Part shown: positions 43,219 to 51,464 of the stretch, piece by piece
Position numbering within the stretch: the first letter of the stretch is position 1
How the letters are laid out: the number at the start of each line of letters is the position of its first letter
Source of the DNA: Bradyrhizobium semiaridum
Lineage (GTDB): Bacteria; Pseudomonadota; Alphaproteobacteria; Rhizobiales; Xanthobacteraceae
Direction: 5' to 3'
Assembly: GCF_020329505.1 (NCBI RefSeq)
Contig: NZ_JAGKJJ010000003.1
Span: 62,001 to 126,000 of the forward strand
DNA: 64,000 nucleotides
Translations under genes and position numbers: made by a program
Notes under the pieces: generated by a model
Database searches by the model: none
Seen by the model: only the letters and a program-made list of their open reading frames with translations
Told to the model about the DNA's origin: nothing

Positions 43219-44403
43219 TCATTGCGCGGCCATGGTACCGGATATCGGAACCCAGCGCTCGCCGTCGAAACGCTGCGGGCGCAGCGACGTGATCAGGCGA
43301 TAATCATCCGGGCTGGTGTTGACGGTGATGCCCGGGATCAGGCCCGGTAGCGCCACGTTCTTCAGTGCAGTGGCCTGCTTCATGATGTTCTGCCGGGACA
43401 GATCGTTACCGCAGGCCTCGATGACCTTGGTCATGAGAACAGCGACGTTCCATCCGGTGAAGTTGAGCTGATCCTCGATATCGCCCTCTGGGTAATACTT
43501 CCTCATGAAAGCCAGCCACTCCAGATAGGCGGGATCGTTGGCCCATTCGGGATCGCCGACCGATTTGGTCGGCGTCGCAGAGATCGCTCCCTTGGCGTTG
43601 TCGAGCCCGGCCGGCTTGAGGATCGTCGGTACGAAGTTGCTGCCGATCGGCAGGAACTGCTGCGCGCGCCAGCCGAGCTCGCCCGCTTTGCGGATCGCCT
43701 GCGAGGTAAATTTGCCGGTCGACGCATTGAGGAAGACGTTGGCGTTGGTGCTCGCCAGCGCCACAACCTGCGAATCCACGGTGGGCGATGTGACTTCGTA
43801 AGGCGACGTCGCGAGAATCTCGGCCTTGGGATCGAGCCGGGTCAGTTCGGCCTTGAAGCTGCGAAGATATTCGCGGCCGTAGTCGTCGTTCTGGTACAAC
43901 ACGGCGACGCGGGCACCGGGCGTGTGCTCTGCCACCAACCGCGCGTAGATCGCGGCCTCAGTGCTGAACAGCGTCATCCCCGAGATCGTATAGGGGCTGG
44001 TCTTCGGATCGGCAAAGCGCTCGCTGGCCGCGAACACGAACAGCTGAGGGATCTTCTTGGCGTTGAGATATTTCTGTACCGCGGCGTTCTGCGCCGTTCC
44101 CATGCTGCCGAAGATCGCAACCGCCTCGTCATTCTCGATCAGCCTGCGCGTCTGCTCCACCGCCTTCGGCGGACTGTAGCCATCATCGAGGGAGATCAGC
44201 TTGACCTTGTGGCCATTGATGCCGCCACGATCGTTGATCATCTGGAAATAGCGGGTCTGCACCTTGCCGACGGCGCTCAGGGCCGACGCCGGCCCGCTAT
44301 ACGGCATGGTCTGCCCGAGAACCAATTCAGTGCCCGCCGCCTTGGCCGAACCGCAGGCAGCCAGTGCAGCCGCCAACACCAATGTCGCGCAAAGTCCGTG
44401 CAT
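43219..44403 (-). CDS. LIV-family substrate-binding protein of the Rieske regulon
   Basis: 394 residues: signal peptide with a possible lipobox (LAAC at 13-16) and a two-lobed binding fold opening ELVLGQTMPYSGPASALSAV. No permease or ATPase genes adjoin, so it must use another LIV complex. Its promoter holds the palindrome shared with the Rieske oxygenase promoter, and it is divergent from the MarR gene. It likely delivers the oxygenase substrate, perhaps an aromatic acid. Confidence 0.88.
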   Translation of the reverse strand: MHGLCATLVLAAALAACGSAKAAGTELVLGQTMPYSGPASALSAVGKVQTRYFQMINDRGGINGHKVKLISLDDGYSPPKAVEQTRRLIENDEAVAIFGSMGTAQNAAVQKYLNAKKIPQLFVFAASERFADPKTSPYTISGMTLFSTEAAIYARLVAEHTPGARVAVLYQNDDYGREYLRSFKAELTRLDPKAEILATSPYEVTSPTVDSQVVALASTNANVFLNASTGKFTSQAIRKAGELGWRAQQFLPIGSNFVPTILKPAGLDNAKGAISATPTKSVGDPEWANDPAYLEWLAFMRKYYPEGDIEDQLNFTGWNVAVLMTKVIEACGNDLSRQNIMKQATALKNVALPGLIPGITVNTSPDDYRLITSLRPQRFDGERWVPISGTMAAQ

Positions 44404-44435
44404 GCGCTCCTCGCTCCATTTTTCTTACCTAGAAT

Positions 44436-44461
44436 ATTCTTCCTAGGAAGATATTTGTCAA
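44436..44461 (-). promoter_or_regulatory. Promoter with MarR-type palindromic operator
   Basis: On the minus strand TTGACA (44461-44456) is a perfect -35, followed by the 14-bp palindrome TCTTCCTAGGAAGA (44438-44451) and an AT-rich -10 region (AATATTC). The operator thus fills the spacer, so its ligand protein would block RNA polymerase. The same layout occurs at 48157-48181. The divergent MarR gene at 44621 is the obvious regulator. Confidence 0.8.
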
Positions 44462-44620
44462 CCGTGCAACGCGGCGGCAATTGGCCGCTGGACGCGGCCA
44501 TGCACAGGGCTAGAGCGATACCAGGAACTTGCGAGGCGACACCTGAATTTGGCGGTGCTAGATTGCTGCGACGCATGATGCCCGCGCACCTGGCGCGCGG
44601 CGAAACGGGACTGGAAGGGA

Positions 44621-45214
44621 ATGAAGAAGAGCAGCGTGTCACGCCGCACCGAACCCGCGATCAAGCAGCCGCCATCGCCTGACAGCTCCCTTTACGACGA
44701 TATCGAGGCCGCGTGGCTGGAGCAACGGCCCGACCTCGACCTCGCCGCCGCCTGCACCTTGCTGCGGCTGGAGCGCGTCAACCAGCTCCACGAAATGCGC
44801 CTGCAGGAAATATCGAAGGCGGTCGGGCTGCAGACCGGCGAGCTCTATGTGCTGCTGGCGCTGCGACGCTCGGGCAAGCCGTACGAGCTGCGTCCCACGG
44901 ACCTGTTCCGGGCCCTGCTCGTCACATCGGGCGCGATGACCAAGCGGGTAGCACGGCTGCAGGAAGGCGGCTTCGTGCTGCGCGTCTCCGCCAGTGACGA
45001 CGGCCGCTCCGAGTTGGTCCGCCTCACCGCAAAGGGTCTCGCGACCGCCGACTGTGGCATCGCCGAGGTGGCAAGGGTCGTCGCGCGCACGATCGAGGCA
45101 AGCGGGCTGACCAACGCGGAGATCGCGATGCTCGACCGCTGCCTGCGCAAGCTGCTGGCGGTGAAGACGGTGAAGACGCCGAAGAAGTCCGGCCGGCTTA
45201 CGGCGGCGGACTAG
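44621..45214 (+). CDS. MarR family transcriptional regulator
   Basis: 197 residues; winged helix at about 75-150 with LQTGELYVLLALRRSG, VTSGAMTKRVARLQEGGFVL and the wing SASDDGRSELVRLTAKG. N-terminal 30 residues are extra and the C-terminal tail is Lys-rich. It faces the reductase gene (convergent) and diverges from the binding-protein gene. I infer that it represses the two promoters with the TCTTCCTAGGAAGA operator until an aromatic ligand is bound. Confidence 0.87.
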   Translation: MKKSSVSRRTEPAIKQPPSPDSSLYDDIEAAWLEQRPDLDLAAACTLLRLERVNQLHEMRLQEISKAVGLQTGELYVLLALRRSGKPYELRPTDLFRALLVTSGAMTKRVARLQEGGFVLRVSASDDGRSELVRLTAKGLATADCGIAEVARVVARTIEASGLTNAEIAMLDRCLRKLLAVKTVKTPKKSGRLTAAD

Positions 45215-45226
45215 CTGCGGCACCTG

Positions 45227-46465
45227 CTACGCGACGGCCCTGGCACCCGCCTTCAGCAGCGATCTAAGATCGCATGAACTGTCCTCGGCCTGGCTCGGCG
45301 TCGGCGAAATGCCCGCGGCTATCAGGCGCCGCGCCAACATCTGATCCCCGGGATTGTTGATGCTGTCGACGGCGACCAGCCTGCCCTGCCGGTAATTGAA
45401 TACGGAGAAGCGGCCAGCTTCGATCGAGCCGCGGATCACGACGCGGTCCCTGCGCGCGCCATGACCGACGATCTGAAGCTTGAGATCGTGCTGATCCGAC
45501 CAGAACCGCGGCACGCTGTTGTATGGCTCATGGCTTTCCGCGATCGCAAGCCCGACCGTGCGTCCCTGGTCCTGCGCGTGCTGAACCGACTCCAGCCTGA
45601 TCCAGTCCTCGGCAAACCGGTTGAAGTGCGTGGTGCAATCGCCAGCGGCGTAGATGCTCTCGCGTGCGGTTCGACCGTGCTGATCCACCACAATGCCGTT
45701 GGCGCATCCGAGCCCGGCAGCGGCTGCGAGCTCATGGTTCGGGATGCCGCCGATGCCGACGACGACCAGGTCCGTGCCGAGGCGGGTGCCGCCGTCCAGT
45801 TCGACCGCCACCACTCGTCCCCCATCGCCGACCAATGCCGAAACAGACGTGCCGAGCTTCACCGCGACGCCCGCCCGGGTATGGATGTCGAGCAGGAAGC
45901 ATGACACCACTGGAGACACCGCCCGCTCGAGCAGCCGGGAGGCGGCCTCGATCACCGTGACCCGTTTGCCGAGCCTGGCCGCCGAGGAAGCCACCTCGAG
46001 CCCAATGAAGCCGCCGCCGACGATCACGATTTCGCTCGCCCGGCCGAGCCGCGCCTTGAGATCGGCGGCATCTCCGACTGATCGGAGATAGCAGACCCCG
46101 TCGAGTTCGGCCCCGCGGACCGCTATCCGCCGCGCGCGCGAGCCAGTAGCGATGACCAGTCTGTCGAAGTCCAGTACGGCGCCGTCGGCCAGCACGACTC
46201 TTTCTGCATGGCGGTCAATCGCGACAACACGGTGACCCAGCAGCAGTTCAATCCGCCTGCTCGCGAAAACAGCCTCGTCGCGCAGAATGAGGCTCTCGGC
46301 GTTGACCTGATCAAGCAAGAATTCCTTCGAAAGCGGCGGTCGTTGATAAGGCAGCAACGTCTCGTCGGCGATCACGATCACCGGTTCGGCATAGCCGGCC
46401 TCGCGCGCGGTGAACGCCGCCTCGATGCCGGCGTAAGATGCACCGACGACGACAAGGCCGCTCAT
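45227..46465 (-). CDS. Ferredoxin-NAD(P)H reductase of a Rieske oxygenase system
   Basis: 412 residues with two dinucleotide sites, LVVVGASYAGIEAAFTAREA at the N-terminus (FAD) and EIVIVGGGFIGLEVASSAAR at about 146-165 (NADH), plus YAAGDCTTHFNRFAEDWIRL. It is the glutathione-reductase-like class of Rieske reductases. Its start overlaps the ferredoxin stop by four bases. Passes electrons from NAD(P)H to the Rieske ferredoxin. Confidence 0.9.
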   Translation of the reverse strand: MSGLVVVGASYAGIEAAFTAREAGYAEPVIVIADETLLPYQRPPLSKEFLLDQVNAESLILRDEAVFASRRIELLLGHRVVAIDRHAERVVLADGAVLDFDRLVIATGSRARRIAVRGAELDGVCYLRSVGDAADLKARLGRASEIVIVGGGFIGLEVASSAARLGKRVTVIEAASRLLERAVSPVVSCFLLDIHTRAGVAVKLGTSVSALVGDGGRVVAVELDGGTRLGTDLVVVGIGGIPNHELAAAAGLGCANGIVVDQHGRTARESIYAAGDCTTHFNRFAEDWIRLESVQHAQDQGRTVGLAIAESHEPYNSVPRFWSDQHDLKLQIVGHGARRDRVVIRGSIEAGRFSVFNYRQGRLVAVDSINNPGDQMLARRLIAAGISPTPSQAEDSSCDLRSLLKAGARAVA

Positions 46466-46818
46466 GGCTTGACGTCCACGCCGCCGTCACCGGCGGCTTG
46501 CAGGGCAGCATTGCCGTCAAGCTCGACATAAACCTCGCCGTCACGGATCTCGACCCTGAACGCCTTGATATCCTTGTAGGCGCTGGATCGGCATTTTCCG
46601 TTACGGACATCGAACATCGCCCCGTGTAGCGGGCATTCGATCACATGGCCTTCGAGAAACCCCGTCGACAGCAGCGCAAATGCGTGCGAGCAGACGTCAT
46701 CCGTTGCGAAGACATCGTCGCCGACCTTGTAGAGCGCGATGCGCCGGTCGCTCACCTTGAAGCCCAACGGCTCTCCCTCCGACAGTTTCGCGACGGCGCA
46801 CAGGCGGTGCCAGATCAT
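46462..46818 (-). CDS. Rieske-type ferredoxin
   Basis: 118 residues with the Rieske 2Fe-2S ligands C43-x-H45 (CSHAFALLSTG) and C62-x2-H65 (ECPLHGAMFD). Length is usual for a stand-alone oxygenase ferredoxin. Located between oxygenase and reductase genes and overlapping the latter. Confidence 0.92.
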   Translation of the reverse strand: MIWHRLCAVAKLSEGEPLGFKVSDRRIALYKVGDDVFATDDVCSHAFALLSTGFLEGHVIECPLHGAMFDVRNGKCRSSAYKDIKAFRVEIRDGEVYVELDGNAALQAAGDGGVDVKP

Positions 46819-46889
46819 GGGACGTCTCCTCGATCAGAGCTGGAACATCGACGCGGACATGCAGTCCGCGCCCTTTGCTTCCGATTCGG

Positions 46890-48113
46890 TCAACGGGGAA
46901 TCTGCCGCCAATCCTCGGAGGCGGAGGCGAGCCGGCCGCCGACGGCGCGGATGTCCTTGTAGGACATGGTCTCGCTCTGGCCGCTCTTCGGCGGCTTTCC
47001 CGCCATGAAGCCGCGCACCTCATCGAGCAGCTGGCGACGCACCCTGACGATCGCCTGGTCGGCCGAGCAGAGATATTCCTGCGAACGGTCGACTATCGGG
47101 CCCATGCTGACCATGACAACGAAATCCTCGATGACGATCTCGTGGAAGCCGGTGCTGTTGCCAGCATCCATGATCTGCCGGTTCTGGCCCCAATTGGTCG
47201 ATCGATCACCCGGCAGGCCGCCGGCCATCGGCCACTGGTTGGCACGCTGCACCTTGCGCCAGGAATCCACCGGCTTCTCCGGATTGTAGTAGATGTACCA
47301 CTGGATCAGGTTCTCGTCGTCGATCGGCACCGCGATGATCGCGGTGCGATCCTGCTGTTGTCCGGAATAGATCGGCGCGATCAGGCCGTAATACGGCATC
47401 ACGAACTCGGTGACGCGAGCGAGACGCGAGCCGTCGGGCGCGGTGCGCAGCGCCGCCGCACGGAAGCCATAAGGCTTCTTCTCGAATTCGTAGCCCACCT
47501 CAGTGTTGACGCGCGTTGCGCCGAAGTCGCTCGATGAGGTCGCGGTCCAGCTCTGGTGCAGCAGCGCGACATGCGAGGAATCGATGGTCGCCTCGACGCC
47601 CTGCAGCCAGTTCGCATTGAGCTCGATGCCGGCCGCGTAGACCTGATCCGGGGGCAAATCCATCCACTCGAAGTCAGGCGCGGGTGGCGCCTTGCCCTCC
47701 CCGAGCCACACCCAGATCAGCCCGGCGCCTTCCCGCACTGGATAGGATTTCGCCTTGACGGTCTTGGCGAATTCCTTCGGGTTGTTCGGTTCATTTGGAA
47801 CGTCGAGCACCTCGCCACTGGCGCTGATCTTCCAGCCGTGGAACAGACAGGTCAGCGAGCAGTCATCGACGCGCGCAAGCGCAAGCGAGGCTCCGCGATG
47901 TGGACAGGCCTCGTCGAGGAAGCCAACGGTGCCATCCTTGCTCCTGAACGCCACGAAGTTGCGGCCGAACAGCTTGACCCGCACCGGCGCCTCGCCCTTG
48001 CGCACGCGCACCGAGAGCACTGCCGGCAGCCAGTAATGCTGGCGCAGCATCCGTCCCATCGGCGCGTTGCCCGTGACGCGGCACAGCAATTCGTTCTCTT
48101 CCCTCGTGACCAT
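46890..48113 (-). CDS. Rieske non-heme iron oxygenase, phthalate-dioxygenase-like
   Basis: 407 residues: Rieske domain with C70-x-H72 and C89-x2-H92, and a catalytic domain with the iron motif D178-SS-H181-VALL-H186. The form (single alpha chain, no separate beta subunit) matches the phthalate 4,5-dioxygenase/vanillate demethylase group, which hydroxylate or O-demethylate aromatic acids. First gene of the oxygenase-ferredoxin-reductase operon, driven by the promoter at 48157-48181. Confidence 0.9.
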   Translation of the reverse strand: MVTREENELLCRVTGNAPMGRMLRQHYWLPAVLSVRVRKGEAPVRVKLFGRNFVAFRSKDGTVGFLDEACPHRGASLALARVDDCSLTCLFHGWKISASGEVLDVPNEPNNPKEFAKTVKAKSYPVREGAGLIWVWLGEGKAPPAPDFEWMDLPPDQVYAAGIELNANWLQGVEATIDSSHVALLHQSWTATSSSDFGATRVNTEVGYEFEKKPYGFRAAALRTAPDGSRLARVTEFVMPYYGLIAPIYSGQQQDRTAIIAVPIDDENLIQWYIYYNPEKPVDSWRKVQRANQWPMAGGLPGDRSTNWGQNRQIMDAGNSTGFHEIVIEDFVVMVSMGPIVDRSQEYLCSADQAIVRVRRQLLDEVRGFMAGKPPKSGQSETMSYKDIRAVGGRLASASEDWRQIPR

Positions 48114-48153
48114 CGCGAACCTCCCTGGTTGACGCCTCCGGCGTTCTCGGCCT

Positions 48154-48198
48154 AATATCTTCCTAGGAAGATTATTGTCAAGTTATCTTCCAGGAAAG
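48154..48198. promoter_or_regulatory. Divergent promoter with MarR-type operator, two sites
   Basis: ATCTTCCTAGGAAGAT at 48157-48172 is a perfect 16-bp palindrome. On the minus strand TTGACA (48181-48176) and ATATTA flank it at a 17-bp spacing, a near-consensus sigma-70 promoter for the oxygenase operon. A weaker copy ATCTTCCaGGAAaG lies at 48185-48198 toward the SDR gene. Identical core to the site at 44438. Confidence 0.82.
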
Positions 48199-48215
48199 CC
48201 ATATCGGGGAATCGC

Positions 48216-49091
48216 ATGACCAAGGGACGGCTTGGGGACTGCATTGCGCTGGTGACGGGAGGGAGCCGCGGGGTCGGCAAGGGCGTGGCCATCGGCCTCG
48301 CCGAAGCCGGCGCTACCGTGATCGTCACGGCGCGCACACGGAACAGCGGGGGATCGGAATGGCCGGGTTCGCTCGACGAGACCATCGCCGCGATCGACGC
48401 AGCCGGCGGCCGCGGCATCGGCGTCCAGTGCGATCACTCGGACGATGCAGCAGTGCGCGAAGTGTTCGACCTCGTCCGGCGCGACCACGGCCGGCTCGAC
48501 GTACTCGTCAACAACGTGTTTGCGGCGCCGAACGGGATGCCGGTCAACGTCCCGTTCTGGCAGGTGCCGGCCTCGCTATGGGACACCATGCATCGCGTCG
48601 GCCTGCGCTCGCATTTCGTCGCCAGCCAGTTCGCCGTGCCGCTGATGCTGCCGCAGCAGCGCGGCCTGATCATCAATACGTCCTCGGGCGGCGGCGTGCG
48701 CTACACGTTCAACGTTCCGTTCGGGGTGCAGAAATCGGGCGTTGACCGGATGGCGCGCGACATGGCGCATGAGCTGAAGCCGTTCGGCATTGCCGCGGTC
48801 TCGATCTGGCCCGGCTACATCAAGAGCGAGAAGCTTGCGGCGCAGCCCGACCGCGTGCCGCCGACGCTCGCCAAACTGATTGCCGAGCGCGGCGAGACGC
48901 CGGTGTTCGCCGGGCGCGCGGTCGCCGCGCTCGCCGCCGATCCCGGCGTGATGGCCAAAAGCGGCCAGATCCTGCTCGCCTCGGAGTTGGCGGCCGAATA
49001 CGGCTTCACCGATGTCGACGGCAAGGTCCCGCCGCCGCCGAGCCGCGATCCCGCGCCGCTGTCCGTGTTCAAGCCAAACGTCGCGACCTGA
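48216..49091 (+). CDS. SDR family protein, DHRS1-like, catalytic Tyr replaced
   Basis: 291 residues with the Rossmann glycine motif VTGGSRGVGKGVAIGL and NN99-100 (VLVNNVFAA). The active-site segment reads INTSSGGGVRYTFNVPFGVQ followed by Lys173; the usual Tyr of YxxxK is Phe169. Tyr163 is nearby but not at the normal spacing. It is divergent from the oxygenase operon and under the same operator, so a dihydrodiol or alcohol dehydrogenase role is tempting, but the residue change is a caution. Confidence 0.83.
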   Translation: MTKGRLGDCIALVTGGSRGVGKGVAIGLAEAGATVIVTARTRNSGGSEWPGSLDETIAAIDAAGGRGIGVQCDHSDDAAVREVFDLVRRDHGRLDVLVNNVFAAPNGMPVNVPFWQVPASLWDTMHRVGLRSHFVASQFAVPLMLPQQRGLIINTSSGGGVRYTFNVPFGVQKSGVDRMARDMAHELKPFGIAAVSIWPGYIKSEKLAAQPDRVPPTLAKLIAERGETPVFAGRAVAALAADPGVMAKSGQILLASELAAEYGFTDVDGKVPPPPSRDPAPLSVFKPNVAT

Positions 49092-49105
49092 AAGAGGAGA
49101 AACCC

Positions 49106-49228
49106 ATGCGGATTGCAATCGCAGCCCTGGCGCCGTTCGCGGAGCGCGACTGGCCCCCGCTGTCGTTGGCTGTCGTCACCGGCTTCGCCTGCGCGCTCGG
49201 AATCGCCAAGACCCTTGCGCTGCGATGA
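49106..49228 (+). CDS. Small one-helix membrane protein (40 aa)
   Basis: ATG 49106 has a near-perfect ribosome site (AAAGAGGAG seven bases upstream) and encodes 40 residues, MRIAIAALAPFAERDWPPLS and a hydrophobic stretch LAVVTGFACALGIAKTLAL. It ends in an ATGA overlap with the cupin gene, so it is translationally coupled. Family unknown. Spacing 14 bp after the SDR gene supports a three-gene operon. Confidence 0.65.
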   Translation: MRIAIAALAPFAERDWPPLSLAVVTGFACALGIAKTLALR

Positions 49229-49617
49229 GCTCGACAACAGCATTCCCGGGTCCGTTGTACGCCGAGATGCCTTCGTCAGGCGCGTCGCTCAACAAGGTCG
49301 CGGTGATTTCCTCGCACGCTCTGCCGAACGTACCGGGCAAGCGCGTCACGGTGGTGCGCGTCAGCTACGGGCCAGGCGGCTTCACGCCGCCGCACCGCCA
49401 CGGCGGCTCGGTGACCGCCTACATCGTCAAAGGTCAGGTCCGCTCACAGCTGAGCGGTGGCCCGCTGGAGACATTCGAGGTAGGGCAATCGTTCTTCGAA
49501 CCGCCCGGCGCGACACATCTCGTCTCCGTCAACGCGAGCAACACCGAACCGGCCGAACTGATAGCCGTCTTTGTCGCTGATGAGGGAGCTGAATTGACCA
49601 CCCTTCTCGAGCCATAG
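49225..49617 (+). CDS. Cupin domain protein
   Basis: 130 residues with one cupin fold: YGPGGFTPPHRHGGSVTAYI as motif 1 (two His) and PGATHLVSVNAS as motif 2 (His). The start is the ATG in the ATGA overlap with the small membrane protein. Possibly a ring-cleavage-associated or sensor protein. Last gene of the SDR operon. Confidence 0.75.
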   Translation: MSSTTAFPGPLYAEMPSSGASLNKVAVISSHALPNVPGKRVTVVRVSYGPGGFTPPHRHGGSVTAYIVKGQVRSQLSGGPLETFEVGQSFFEPPGATHLVSVNASNTEPAELIAVFVADEGAELTTLLEP

Positions 49618-50226
49618 TTCAGCGGACCGGCCGGCTTCTGCTGGCCAAGGAGGGGCGAAGAACACGGTCGCAGTCGCCCTGCGTGTCCTGTCCATGACTT
49701 CCCGGAGACTACACATTCTTCGGCGCGCCAGCGGGATTGATCGTGAGCATCGACCGTCGCCTGAAAGTCGGAAGCTGGCTCGACCTCTGGATGGCTCTGA
49801 CCCCTATTTCGCAATATGGCCTGTTTTGGACAAGAAGCAGCATGCTCTGGATCAGGACAGCCGCACGTCGTTTCCTGACAAAGGCTCGTCGGAGCGTTCG
49901 CGCCATCAGTACTGCCCTCGGCGCTGCCGCCAACGATCAAGTGATCGTTGATTTCTGGATTCTCTCTGCGTCGATGCTCATGCGAGCGTCTATGCCCTCA
50001 TGTACGAGGACGGCCGCGTTCTCGCATTCCGTTCTGATCGGGCATACGGATGTCCGCCGCCGGCATTTTTTTTTGGAGATCACCAGCCTTGTGATGAAGC
50101 CCGACCAGGGCTTCATATCGTTAGCGCGATCGCGCCTCGTCGCCGGCAACATGCCGCCACGATCGAGGCATGATCGGTCAGCGAACTATCGGAGAAAATC
50201 GTAGTTGGGCGCAGAAATCCTGCAAA

Positions 50227-50254
50227 TGGCGGAGAGAGTGAGAGTCAAACCCAC
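50227..50254 (-). other. tRNA-Ser-like 3' fragment
   Basis: On the minus strand GTGGG-TTTGACT-CTCAC forms a complete T arm and is followed by TCTCTCC, G and CCA, the 3' acceptor strand of a tRNA-Ser. The T loop departs from TTCGAAT and no 5' part is present. A tRNA scar left by integration is the best explanation; chance resemblance cannot be excluded for 28 bases. Confidence 0.5.
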
Positions 50255-50551
50255 GAATCTCGATTTTGCCATTTCGAACAACTAATACTACTCGAAAATG
50301 CTTCCCGGCCTCCTGCCCTTGCAATCAGACCAGCAACATGCGCCACAAGACCGCTTTAGTTGGCCGTGACGGTCTTGCGCCAAAACTTGTCGGTGCTCTT
50401 AACCAGGCTTCAGGCACCCGACCCTTCTGTACGATCGAGCGCGCTGTAATAGTCCATCAGTGAAGTCGCAATGGATGTCGGACCTCTGCTGGGATAAGCC
50501 AAGCTCGCTACTTCGAATTCTCAGTGCGGCGGAAGCGAAGAACGACTCGAC

Positions 50552-50606
50552 CAAACTACGCTAAACAAGGCGATGGCAGCCGGCCGCCCTACTCCCACTC
50601 AATTAT
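50552..50606. repeat. Left direct repeat of the 13-kb cassette (att-like)
   Basis: Contains CAAACTACGCTA (50552-50563) and ACTCCCACTCAATTAT (50591-50606). Both recur at 63851-63898 with 12/12 and 15/16 matches. Read on the minus strand the second block is ATA ATT GAG TGG GAG TAG, that is IIEWE-stop, the terminal codons of guaA-like genes, a known integration target of genomic islands. Confidence 0.7.
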
Positions 50607-50731
50607 CTATGACTTCTGTACCACGTTGAGTCCCAAGCACAATTTCTCAAAAACTGACGGACAAACCCCGGCGCTACATCCGTCCCCACTTTTCGATCTT
50701 GAATTCACAGTAAAATTTGCGTGGCTCTGAG

Positions 50732-50752
50732 AGCTGGCTTATTTCGCCAGCT
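50732..50752. other. Perfect 7-bp hairpin
   Basis: AGCTGGC (50732-50738), loop TTATTTC, GCCAGCT (50746-50752). It lies between the left repeat and coxG. It could terminate the minus-strand coxG transcript, but no T-run follows on that side. Confidence 0.4.
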
Positions 50753-50945
50753 ATCGCAGTCAAGCGATAAAGTGAGCGCGTGTGCTTAAGAGCAACCGTT
50801 AACGTCGCGCGCCTCTTTTTCGCCCGATACCGTCAATCGCCATCGGTCTCCCTCGACCGGGGCCCGCCGACACGCCGTATACGCCGACCAATACTAGCCC
50901 GCGTGATGCACATTGCGCATTCAAGCTGCCGCTAACCTAGCCTCG

Positions 50946-51386
50946 CTAAAGCGCGCGCGCGAAATTGGCGAAGAACTCGTCGGCAAGCTTCTTGGCCGTT
51001 CCGTTGATCAGGCGCTGGCCGAGCTGCGCCAGCTTGCCGCCGATCTGGGCTTGGACGCTGTAGCTCAGGAGCGTGCCGCCGTCCTTGTCGGCCAGCGCGA
51101 CCGTGGCACCCCCCTTCGCGAAACCTGCAACGCCGCCTTCGCCTTCGCCCGATATCCTGTAGCCGTTCGGCGGATCGAGATCGCTCAAGGCAACCCTGCC
51201 CTTGAAGCGGGCGGAGACCGGCCCGACCTTCATCCTCGCGACGGCGCGAAAGCCGCCGTCTTCGGTCGGCTCCAGCTCCTCGCAACCCGGGATGCAGACT
51301 TTCAGAACGGACGGATCATTCAGCTTCGCCCAGACCACTTCGCGCGGCGCTGCAAGCTCGATCTCGCCCATCATCGTCATCGCCAT
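50946..51386 (-). CDS. coxG: CoxG-like SRPBCC protein, molybdenum hydroxylase accessory
   Basis: 146 residues of the CoxG/CO-dehydrogenase subunit G family: GEIELAAPREVVWAKLNDPS, LKVCIPGCEELEPTED and a SRPBCC helix-grip fold. CoxG helps membrane anchoring or assembly of molybdenum hydroxylases. Start at MAMTMM, six bases after GGAG. It is the last gene of the abfD operon, although the hydroxylase subunit genes are 6 kb away in the other operon. Confidence 0.82.
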   Translation of the reverse strand: MAMTMMGEIELAAPREVVWAKLNDPSVLKVCIPGCEELEPTEDGGFRAVARMKVGPVSARFKGRVALSDLDPPNGYRISGEGEGGVAGFAKGGATVALADKDGGTLLSYSVQAQIGGKLAQLGQRLINGTAKKLADEFFANFARAL

Positions 51387-51464
51387 CGAAGTCTCCAAGG
51401 TTTGGGCTCCGGCGTCTCCTTCAACGATGACGCCTGGAAGCTGGGATGTAACGGCGGCAGCGGG

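Larger units (their letters stand above)
49618..50945. other. Gene-free, AT-richer stretch with insertion scars
   Basis: About 1.3 kb with no supportable gene; by eye it is AT-richer than its flanks, especially 50260-50720. It contains a tRNA-Ser 3' fragment (50227-50254), the left direct repeat of the downstream cassette (50552-50606) and a perfect hairpin (50732-50752). It looks like an insertion hot spot. Confidence 0.6.

Noticed and set aside
49737..50204. 155-codon plus-strand frame in the gene-free stretch
   Set aside because: No domain, implausible composition and no ribosome site; treated as intergenic.
50946..51386. CO dehydrogenase system suggested by CoxG and CoxLMS-like genes
   Set aside because: The large subunit has a PYRG-type loop instead of AYRCSFR, so a form I carbon monoxide dehydrogenase is unlikely.
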